DNA from: Arabidopsis thaliana
Lineage: Eukaryota > Streptophyta > Magnoliopsida > Brassicales > Brassicaceae
Direction of reading: 5' to 3'
DNA length: 64,000 nt
Assembly: GCF_000001735.4 (NCBI RefSeq)
Contig: NC_003076.8
Coordinates: 24,307,835-24,371,834 of the forward strand
The translations under genes and the position numbers were made by a program. The notes under the pieces are model-generated. The model was not told where the DNA came from. It saw only the letters and a list, made by a program, of their open reading frames with translations, and made no database searches. Position 1 is the first letter of the stretch. Each line of letters starts with the position of its first letter. Of this stretch, positions 56,215 through 64,000 are shown piece by piece.

Positions 56215-57552
56215 ATGGACAGAATCAGTGGGTTGCCTGATGAATTGTTGGTCAAGATTATATCGTTTGTTCCGACAAAAGTAGCTGTATCCACTAGCAT
56301 TTTGTCCAAACGATGGGAGTCTCTTTGGAAGTGGGTGCCTAAACTTGAGTGCGATTGTACTGAGCCTGCACTTCGGGATTTTATTCTCAAGAATCTGCCG
56401 TTACAAGCTCGGATCATAGAAAGCTTGTACCTCAGATTTCGTCGTGAGTCATTTCTGTTTCAGGATATCAAACTCTGGGGTGGAATTGCAATTTCTCACT
56501 GCTTGCGTGAGCTACGTATCGACTTTTTTTCTCACTATGCCAATCCATATGTTATATTGCCCAGAAGCTTGTATACCTGCAAATCTCTGGTGACCTTGAA
56601 ACTCCTAGGCTTGGGTATTCGTGTGGATGTTCCTCGAGATGTTTGTCTCCCTTCTTTAAAAACTTTGCTACTTCAATGTGTGGCATACTCAGAAGAAGAT
56701 CCTCTTCGACTGCTTCTTTCCTGTTGCCCTGTTCTTGAAGATCTGGTTATTGAACTAGATGATGCAAACCAAAATGTGAAAGCGCTAGTTGTTATTGTCC
56801 CAACTTTGCAGTGTCTATCCTTGAAGATACCTGCTTCATGTTCTGATGAACGGTATTTGATTGTTACCCCTTCTTTGAAGTATTTCAAAGTTGAGGATGA
56901 CAGAGAAATTTTCAATGCTTTGATTGAGAATATGCCAGAGCTGGAAGAAGCGGATATCTATGTTACGCAACATATTGAGACGCTTCTCGAATCAGTTACA
57001 TCTGTCAAACGACTTACACTACGCCAATTGTACAACAGCATAGATGAGGTAATTTGTTTCTGTCTATCAACTTTAAGCTCTCAATCGTCTGTTACAACTT
57101 ATGACACTGTTACATGTGATTTGTGCAGTATAAGTGTCGTGCTGGTATTGTCTTCAAACAGCTTGAACAACTGGAGCTATCCATATGCAGTGATAATTGG
57201 ACAAAGTTAGTTATATGGTTGCTCCAAAATTCTCCCAATCTGCGAGTTCTCAATCTTGACGCTGATGTAAGTCTCTTCATTGACTATTTTTGCTAAAAGC
57301 TTTCTATGGTGTAATCTTGAGTCTGAGTCTCTCTGTCTCTCTCTCACCCCCACGCAGAGTGATTATGAACGTTATGAGGAGTATGAACAGGATAACTGGA
57401 AGAATATACAAAGATCTGTTCCTAAATGTTTGAAGAGCAGTCTCAAAACTTTGGAGTTTGCAGGGTACACGGCAAGGCCAGAAGAGAGGGATTTCTTGAG
57501 TTTTATCTTCAAAAAAGCTCGTTGCTTGAAGACTTCATCAATCTCGCATTGA
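56215..57552 (+). CDS. F-box/FBD/LRR-like protein, 388 aa
   Basis: A putative SCF substrate receptor of the plant F-box/FBD family. Exons are 56215-57048, 57129-57266 and 57358-57552 (1167 nt), with intron positions typical of the family. The F-box is at residues 1-40 ([20 protein letters not shown], then [19 protein letters not shown]). Degenerate leucine-rich repeats follow ([47 protein letters not shown]). The FBD domain is C-terminal: [20 protein letters not shown], then [20 protein letters not shown]. It starts at the first Met of the F-box after a leader intron. Substrate unknown. Locus recalled as At5g60610. Confidence 0.93.
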
Positions 57553-58118
57553 CCACAACATAAGAAACTTGAGAGCTATCGCATTTTATTCTGAATCTTG
57601 TTTTCCAAAGACAATTTGGTTTTAAACTGAATATGGAACTTGCTTAAGAACGAAACTAGTGTAGATTATTAATCTTATCATGTGGTTAGTGACTTAGTTC
57701 TATGATCTGGTTATATGTGTGTGTGTGTGTGTCGCAGTCTTATGTTTGTTTAAAATATTTCAAATAAATCCGAAATACAATTTAGTTGAAACAGAAGCAT
57801 ACAAGAAACATGAAATTTTGTAAATTCGTGATGTTTTCTTGTAGTCAACTTACATCCTCAAAAAGTCAACATTTTCAAAGTTATAAATACATTATACATT
57901 TGTTTACAAATAGCCATTCTCTTACAATTATAACACTCTCATGACATACAAGTGTATCAATATGGCAAACAAGAAAAAAAAATCATAAGAAACACAAAAT
58001 CACTTCTTGTTTTCTCCTTCAAATAATTGGGACGTACCATTTTTATTTTATTTTTACTTCATGTAGTTTAGATATATACGGTGCAGATTTGAAGGATAAA
58101 AAAATATAAATATATGAT
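57553..58118. other. Spacer between the FBD gene and the second defensin-like gene
   Basis: Convergent 3' flanks. A short (GT)n run at about 57713-57732; no gene seen. Confidence 0.6.
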
Positions 58119-58485
58119 TTAATCAAATAAGCAGCAACAAACAGGACCGGTGGGTTTGTCGAAGAGGCAGTGGCCGTCCATGGCTGCAGCGTCGGTGCTC
58201 CTGTGACAATGCTTGTCGCAGTCGCCGTCGTTGTTGCACGTTCCTCTTAAGCGGCATGGTCCGTCCATTACGTCTTTCTCTGTTTTTATGTAAATTTAAC
58301 ACACATGCATGTATATTATTAGGTCAAAAAAATATGACATATGCCACAAAACACAAGTTTTGGATTTAAAAGTATTTGTTATTTTGAAGGGGTGGAAGAT
58401 AAGTACCTACGGAATTTGCAGTAATACTAATAACGAGAGAGAAGACGACGAGAAGAGCAACAAGTTGAAATCTTGATGAAGCCAT
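58119..58485 (-). CDS. Defensin-like (DEFL) Cys-rich secreted peptide, 79 aa, two exons
   Basis: Exons are 58485-58407 and 58279-58119 (240 nt). Exon 1 encodes a signal peptide (MASSRFQLVALLVVFSLVIS). Exon 2 encodes the mature peptide with eight cysteines: DGPCRLRGTCNNDGDCDKHC, then GHC and VCCCLF. The intron falls just after the signal peptide, the usual place in plant DEFL genes, with phase 1 on both sides. The signal peptide resembles that of the gene at 35371 (MSSKIKFVALLIVV), and both end in a CCC cluster, so they are relatives despite opposite strands and 23 kb between them. The gene was too broken by the intron to appear as a single long frame. Locus recalled as At5g60615. Confidence 0.88.
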
Positions 58486-59431
58486 TTTTCAGATTATTTT
58501 TATCTTTTGTATTGCAAGATATTCAACTTTAAATTTGTGTTTGAAAAATTATGATCTATGTTGGGGGGTTTTATACGTGAATTTTAGTTTTAAAGATAGT
58601 AATTTTGTTTTGTTTTAAATAGTAGACCAGTTTTAGTCAAGGTAATTTATGGTTAATATAGCAATACAAGTAAATAAATCTCCTCAAATTAGAATTAGCC
58701 ATCGTTTCTTACTTCTAAATTTGGTGAGGATATGAAAGAATGAACGGTAGAGGAGTGGCTTTGATTACTTGAAAATTACTTAAAAAGTCAATGCAAACAC
58801 AAAGTCTTAGGTTTAATTATAAATATTAAACATTGATATTTTTTACCAAATTTTAAGCATCTTAAATATTAAACATAAAACATAATATGTCCAAGATCAT
58901 TTAAGTCTCAAAAAATTATGCACACATTATCAAACAAACACCAAAGAAAACAAAAATCTTATTAACTTTCTTTGGAGAGTCGCTGTCAAAATTAAATCTT
59001 ATACATATTCGAAATTTTATAAATATTGAAAGTAAAAAATGGTCTGGTAGTTTTGTTTTTGTTTTTTGTTTTTTGTCAATTAATTTTGCGTAAAAAATCT
59101 ATACAATTTTAATGTGGTATAAGTATAATAGAATCTAATAAACTTTTCAAAAGAAATATAACCAATCCAAATAAAGTGCAATGCGATCCGAAATAAATGA
59201 ATTAAGAATTTTACTATTTGAAAGAAAGTTGTTAAGAATCTAGATATTGAAAGAAATATTCAATAGTTACCATGATTGAACAACTTGGGCTTATTATAAT
59301 AATGGGCCTGATACATTATCAATCCGAGAGAGTCAAGCCTCGTGAGTGGTTAAAGCTCTCTTCATCGGAAAATTCCAGATTGGGAAACACCAAAACAAAT
59401 CACCGGCGATCGGAAACCGGCGACGTAAGCT
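58486..59431. other. Shared upstream region of the defensin-like gene and GPAT9
   Basis: AT-rich divergent promoter region of about 0.95 kb with no coding sequence. The GPAT9 leader occupies roughly the last 100 bases. Confidence 0.6.
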
Positions 59432-61813
59432 ATGAGCAGTACGGCAGGGAGGCTCGTGACTTCAAAATCCGAGCTTGACCTCGATCACCCTAACATCGAA
59501 GATTACCTTCCTTCTGGTTCTTCCATCAATGAACCTCGCGGCAAGCTCAGCCTGTATGTAAAACTCTCTCCGAAATTTCCGTTGAATTTGAATTCGATTT
59601 GATCCGCTGATTAAGTATTCACCTTTCTTTATGATTCGCAGGCGTGATTTGCTAGACATCTCTCCAACGCTCACTGAAGCTGCTGGTGCCATTGTTGATG
59701 TAAGATATTTCAGACTAAAACCCAAATCTGTCTCACCATTACTCTATCAAAAGACTTCAAATTTATCACATAAAGGATAGATTTTTGAGTATAAGATGTT
59801 TTGTTTTGTGGGTTTGATTGTTGCAGGACTCGTTCACAAGATGTTTCAAATCAAATCCTCCAGAACCTTGGAACTGGAATATTTACTTATTCCCACTATA
59901 CTGCTTTGGGGTTGTTGTTAGATACTGTATCCTCTTTCCCTTGAGGTTGGTTCCTCTTATTTATTCAATTATATATGGCTCTTATCCTCTCCAGAGCTCA
60001 AAGTTTAGATCTGCATGTTTGTACTGAGCAGTTTCATTGTTTTAAAACTTGCAGGTGCTTCACTTTAGCTTTTGGGTGGATTATTTTCCTTTCATTGTTT
60101 ATCCCTGTAAATGCGTTGCTGAAAGGTCAAGATAGGTTGAGGAAAAAGATAGAGGTAGGTTGGATTCTCTCGTTTGTCTTGTATAATTTCGTTTTCACTA
60201 TGTTATTCCGTTATTCTTCCATCTAGAATTCAGGAAGATTTTCCTTTCTTTTGCTGTGTTACCAGAGGGTCTTGGTGGAAATGATTTGCAGCTTTTTTGT
60301 CGCCTCATGGACCGGAGTTGTCAAATATCACGGGCCACGTCCTAGCATCCGTCCTAAGCAGGTCATGCTTCATTTTAAAAAACGTTATTTTGTGTCTCCA
60401 TGATACACATGCTTACTTTATGAGTGGGGTTTACAGGTCTATGTTGCCAACCATACTTCAATGATTGATTTCATCGTATTGGAGCAGATGACCGCATTTG
60501 CTGTTATAATGCAGAAGCATCCTGGTTGGGTTGGTAAGTCCTCAGGCTTTTAGAGAGCGAAAAGTGTGCTTATAACCTTTTATGATTGCTCAGTTTTTAA
60601 TAGGCTTGTGACTGATTTAGTGATTGGTTTGCCCTTTGTGCATTATTGTGAAAGCCATGATTGACTTTTGTTGCTTTATATATGAAGGTCTTCTGCAAAG
60701 CACAATATTAGAGAGTGTGGGATGTATCTGGTTCAATCGTTCAGAGGCAAAGGATCGTGAAATTGTAGCAAAAAAGTATGCATGATTCTTATCCTCTTTA
60801 AGTGTCATTACGTGATCTACTCACACTAATCATGGGAACATGAATCACGTGATTCAGGTTAAGGGACCATGTCCAAGGAGCTGACAGTAATCCTCTTCTC
60901 ATATTTCCCGAAGGGACATGTGTAAATAATAATTACACAGTGATGTTTAAGAAGGTATTTGGACTTAACTTTGATGTGATTTGCACTACTACTACACTAT
61001 AGTTTCTGATTCGCTTCATGACAATGTCAGGGTGCTTTTGAATTGGACTGCACTGTTTGTCCAATTGCAATTAAATACAACAAGATTTTTGTTGACGCCT
61101 TCTGGAATAGCAGAAAGTAAGCGTATTTTATTTAAGTCTTTCATATTAGACGGGACAGATACGACTTTTTGTTTCACTTATATTGAATAGTTGCGATTTA
61201 GGTTCATTTCTTTGTCTTGGTAACTAAATATGTTGCATGCTTTTTGCAGACAATCATTTACTATGCACTTGCTGCAACTCATGACATCATGGGCTGTTGT
61301 ATGTGAAGTGTGGTACTTGGAACCACAAACCATAAGGCCCGGTGAAACAGGAATTGAATTTGCAGAGAGGTAAAACACTCTTCTTTTGGATCTACATCAG
61401 AGAAGTCATATATACTAAGAAGTTTGCATCCACTTTATATAATTGTGACAGGGTCAGAGACATGATATCTCTTCGGGCGGGTCTCAAAAAGGTCCCTTGG
61501 GATGGATACTTGAAGTATTCGAGACCAAGCCCCAAGCATAGTGAACGCAAGTATGTCGTTCTTTCTAGAGATTCTACTGTCATTATTCTTTCTATTTGAA
61601 ACTCTTAAAAGAATTTTGAGTAGCATGGTTATCTATTAGCTGATTAGATCAAAGTCATACTTGGAACTTGCAGAAATTGTTCTGATCCTTGAATCTATAC
61701 GAAGTATTTACAGTTCACATTCTTGTGCCTGTTGATGGTAATTGGCTTTCTTTAAACTAAACAGGCAACAGAGTTTCGCAGAGTCGATCCTGGCTAGATT
61801 GGAAGAGAAGTGA
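59432..61813 (+). CDS. GPAT9: Glycerol-3-phosphate acyltransferase 9 (GPAT9), 376 aa
   Basis: This ER enzyme acylates sn-glycerol-3-phosphate at sn-1, the entry step to membrane lipids and seed oil. Exons: 59432-59553, 59642-59699, 59827-59945, 60055-60154, 60266-60361, 60437-60533, 60688-60775, 60858-60954, 61031-61116, 61250-61369, 61452-61550, 61765-61813 (1131 nt). The cytosolic N-terminus is followed by membrane segments (NIYLFPLYCFGVVVRYCILF; FTLAFGWIIFLSLFIPVNAL). The PlsC acyltransferase motifs are motif I ANHTSMIDF (His171, Asp176), motif II GCIWFNRSEAKDRE, motif III IFPEGTCVNN (residues 242-251) and motif IV CPIAIKYN. It is close to mammalian GPAT3/4. The tail (AESILARLEEK) is short and hydrophilic. 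Locus recalled as At5g60620. Confidence 0.97.
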
Positions 61814-62088
61814 ATGTAAAGATGAAGTTATATTTATGTGTTTTCATTTTTCCATTAGAGATACTCATGAGTCATGACTTATGTTCTCTATGTTTCTCAA
61901 TACAATTGTATTGTTGTGATTTGTGAATCTCTCAATAAACATAACTCACTTTTGCATCTTGTTCGTACACTATATCACAAATATACATTCTCTGGAAACT
62001 AGAGATAGAAATCTTTAGAAGATTATCAGAACGAACCAACAAATATGTACCAAACCTTTTGAGAAATGAATGGCAATTTCGAGTATCT

Positions 62089-62508
62089 TCAGAAGAATTC
62101 AGTGGAAGCGTAACCATACCGGGATCGACGAATGTTCTCTCGCCGTTTCTTCAACACATAACCACCGAATCCAACCATACTCGCGGCTGCAATCGATCCA
62201 ACAACAGCGATTCCGGTTTTCTTTCCTCCTCCTCCGCCATTTTCACCACCTACGGATGCTTCTTCGCCTCCCGGTCTGGTACTATCAGTGTAGTTGAGAT
62301 CATTGGATTCCGTAAGTTGAGACGATGACGGATAATCGTAATCATTAGACATCGTCGGAGATGGAGACATTTCGGTTTCTGATTGCGGCAGAGACGACGA
62401 ATGCTCAATCGCCGGTGAAATTTCTTCAGTTGAAATCTCACCGGACACCATTAAAAGAGCTACACCAGATACCATTACAAGAGCTACAATGATGAAGTCG
62501 AACTTCAT
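62089..62508 (-). CDS. Small single-pass membrane protein, 139 aa, unknown function
   Basis: Single exon. A signal peptide (FDFIIVALVMVSGVALLMVS) leads into a Ser/Pro/Glu-rich extracellular part (SSSLPQSETEMSPSPTMSND, then SSQLTESNDLNYTDS) and a Gly-rich hinge (ASVGGENGGGGGKK). One transmembrane helix follows (TGIAVVGSIAAASMVGFGGYV), then a basic cytosolic stop-transfer tail (LKKRRENIRRSRYGYASTEFF). This is type I topology, and the composition resembles arabinogalactan-like cell-surface peptides, but no known domain is recognised. The first ATG is at 62508; the frame upstream opens with TTG. A (CT)n tract at about 62524-62543 lies in its leader. Locus recalled as At5g60630. Confidence 0.85.
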   Translation of the reverse strand: MKFDFIIVALVMVSGVALLMVSGEISTEEISPAIEHSSSLPQSETEMSPSPTMSNDYDYPSSSQLTESNDLNYTDSTRPGGEEASVGGENGGGGGKKTGIAVVGSIAAASMVGFGGYVLKKRRENIRRSRYGYASTEFF

Positions 62509-63306
62509 CTCCAAAATTCAAACCTCTCTCTCTCTCTCTCTCTTTTTCTTCTCTCTTTTTGATGGTTGATGACACTCAAGTAGAGAGATGGTGATTTTAT
62601 AGGGTACCTATGACGAATGGGGATTCGCCACGTCAGAAGTGTTAGAAGCTAGAGCATGAACTGAATTTATTGATTTTCCCACTTAAAGATCCTATGAGTA
62701 AACAATTGCTTTGGCACCTAGTCACCTACTAAAGTTATGCCTAACGGTCAATGCTTTGGGGATCTCAAAATTAATTTTTGGTCTATAAATGGAGCATATG
62801 AAATGTCAATTATCAGAATCGTAAGGCAAGTAACCACTTTATAATGTTGACGCTTATTTTATTTGTATTGTGAGTTACTTGTTTCAATTAACAGAAAAGT
62901 CCTATAAGGCCATATCCATTTGTGAGATATTTTAAAAATTTCTCAAAAAAAAAATATATATATATATTTTATTATGATTTAATTTCTGTCCAATTATAAA
63001 CACACATATACACATAGTTTCTCAGAGAAACTATTCTCAATCTCTCTCTTATCTCTCTCCTACTTTATTATTATTTTATATTTTTTAGTTAATGAGAAAT
63101 TATGTTAAAGACTACTGATGGAGATGCTCTAACTTTGGCTTTCTACATTTAGAAAAGTTGAGACCAAATCAAAAGAAATTGTCTTTCTCAAAACTAAAAT
63201 TACTTTAATTCCCATCTTTATCTAGTCCAAACTCATGATGTGACAATTCTGATCATACATATAACAACTTAAGGAGACATGTAATATATATTATACCCTT
63301 TTCTGA
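62509..63306. other. Promoter of the small membrane protein and PDIL1-4 3' flank
   Basis: AT-rich DNA with a (CT)n leader tract and a short A/TA run near 62945. No gene seen. Confidence 0.55.
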
Positions 63307-64000
63307 TCACAATTCGTCCTTCGAGTCACTTTGGCTACTCTTTGTCGTGCTATCGGGTGATTCTTTGGTCTCGGTAGTTTCTACTTTTGGTGTGGACTCT
63401 GCAGTTTTAGGTGATTCGGTTGATGCAGGTTTCTCCAGTTTGAATGGGATCGTTGCGTGTTTCCTTAAGAACTTGTAAAATGCAACCACAGTGCGGTCTG
63501 TATCTACAGTAATCTGCTCCACACACAACAAAAGAAGACAAATTTTTCGGTTTTATAGAAATCTACAAAGAAAAAACCATTTCAGCAAGAAGAAGCAGAA
63601 CTTACCGGCTCTGAAGTCTTGTTGCCCGCAGGGAAGAAGAGAATGGTAGGGAACCCCTCAGCCTGTAAAGAATTAACTCTTGAGGTTTTTCAAGTAGAAG
63701 TTATCGATGTCTAGAGATGTATATTTGATAAGTTTATTACCTTTGCCTTGGGATGTTCATTGGTTGTTCCATCCATCTTGGTTATGACGAGAGAATCAAT
63801 ACTTCGTAAATGCTTGGCAAGTTTGTTATACATTGGCTCAAGGGCTTGGCAATGGCCACACCATGGTGCGTAGACCTGAGTTTTGTTTTAAGAACAAAGT
63901 ATTGCTGAGGTGAGAAGACGTGAGTAAATCCATATCAGTTTATTGACGGATTTTTATACAATATTACCTCGAGAAGCACATCTTTAGAATCGTCCAGAAC
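63307..64000 (-). CDS. PDIL1-4: Protein disulfide isomerase-like 1-4 (PDIL1-4), 3' part only
   Basis: This ER-lumen thiol-disulfide oxidoreductase is cut by the window edge. Visible exons on the minus strand: 64000 (open)-63968, 63875-63741, 63662-63606 and 63513-63307. They encode the end of the second catalytic thioredoxin domain, with the CGHC active site in VYAPWCGHCQALEPMYNKLA, then ITKMDGTTNEHPKAKAEGFP, TILFFPAGNKTSEP and VAFYKFLRKHATIPFKLE. A Ser/Thr/Lys/Glu-rich acidic tail ends in KDEL, the classic ER-retention signal. The N-terminal domains lie beyond 64000. Locus recalled as At5g60640. Confidence 0.95.

Noticed and set aside
1-64000. A multi-gene novel system or horizontally acquired island
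   Set aside because: Gene order, splicing and products are those of an ordinary Arabidopsis euchromatic segment; neighbours share no pathway, and no viral or bacterial genes are seen. The geminivirus in the name of GRIK2 refers only to a protein interaction.

Overview
The window looks like nuclear euchromatin of a flowering plant, and I recognise it as Arabidopsis thaliana chromosome 5, about At5g60450 to At5g60640. That assignment rests on recall of the gene order and on spliced proteins matching known Arabidopsis lengths, not on a search. Genes are intron-rich with GT-AG junctions, intergenic DNA is AT-rich with only small transposon remnants, and the products are plant-specific. No operon, phage, CRISPR array or bacterial-type island is present. 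I assigned exons by hand, by keeping reading frame across splice sites and matching protein families.

Layout. Positions 0.7-4.4 kb (minus) hold ARF4, 12 coding exons, with two tasiR-ARF target sites and three small upstream ORFs. Positions 4.9-9.7 kb are gene-poor, with a Helitron 3' terminus at 6660 and a small TGGGCC repeat cluster. The SEC61 beta gene is at 9.8-10.1 kb (minus). Then come the zinc-finger factor IDD13 (12.7-15.0 kb, plus), the zinc-finger homeodomain gene HB26/ZHD12 (15.7-16.3 kb, plus) and FLA12 (18.1-18.8 kb, minus). From 20.9 to 27.9 kb lie two small tandem families: two intronless cis-prenyltransferases (plus) and two Root_cap/LEA-related secreted proteins (minus). The cis-prenyltransferase duplication carried along a broken 3' piece of the neighbouring Root_cap gene.

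Positions 29.0-30.8 kb hold PDX2 (minus) and 32.3-34.5 kb GRIK2 (plus). A defensin-like gene and its decayed tandem copy lie at 35.4-36.2 kb, followed by a short non-autonomous Helitron (36.26-37.71 kb) with three 332-339 bp internal repeats. Two F-box genes follow (38.1-39.3 and 40.9-42.1 kb). After a 4.4 kb gap come a RING-CH membrane E3 ligase (46.5-48.9 kb), a YrdC/Sua5 protein (49.2-50.6 kb), HDS of the plastid MEP pathway (51.6-55.4 kb, 19 coding exons), an F-box/FBD protein (56.2-57.6 kb), a second defensin-like gene (58.1-58.5 kb, minus), GPAT9 (59.4-61.8 kb), a small membrane protein (62.1-62.5 kb, minus) and the 3' part of PDIL1-4 (63.3 kb to the window edge, minus).

The genes are functionally unrelated neighbours: auxin response, ER translocation and folding, vitamin B6, SnRK1 activation, isoprenoids, glycerolipids and ubiquitin ligases. 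I found no new multi-gene system. The most informative oddities are a GC-AG intron in IDD13, the chimeric relic left by the cis-prenyltransferase duplication, the two Helitron ends, the DFS motif of GRIK2, and the paired regulatory sites in ARF4.
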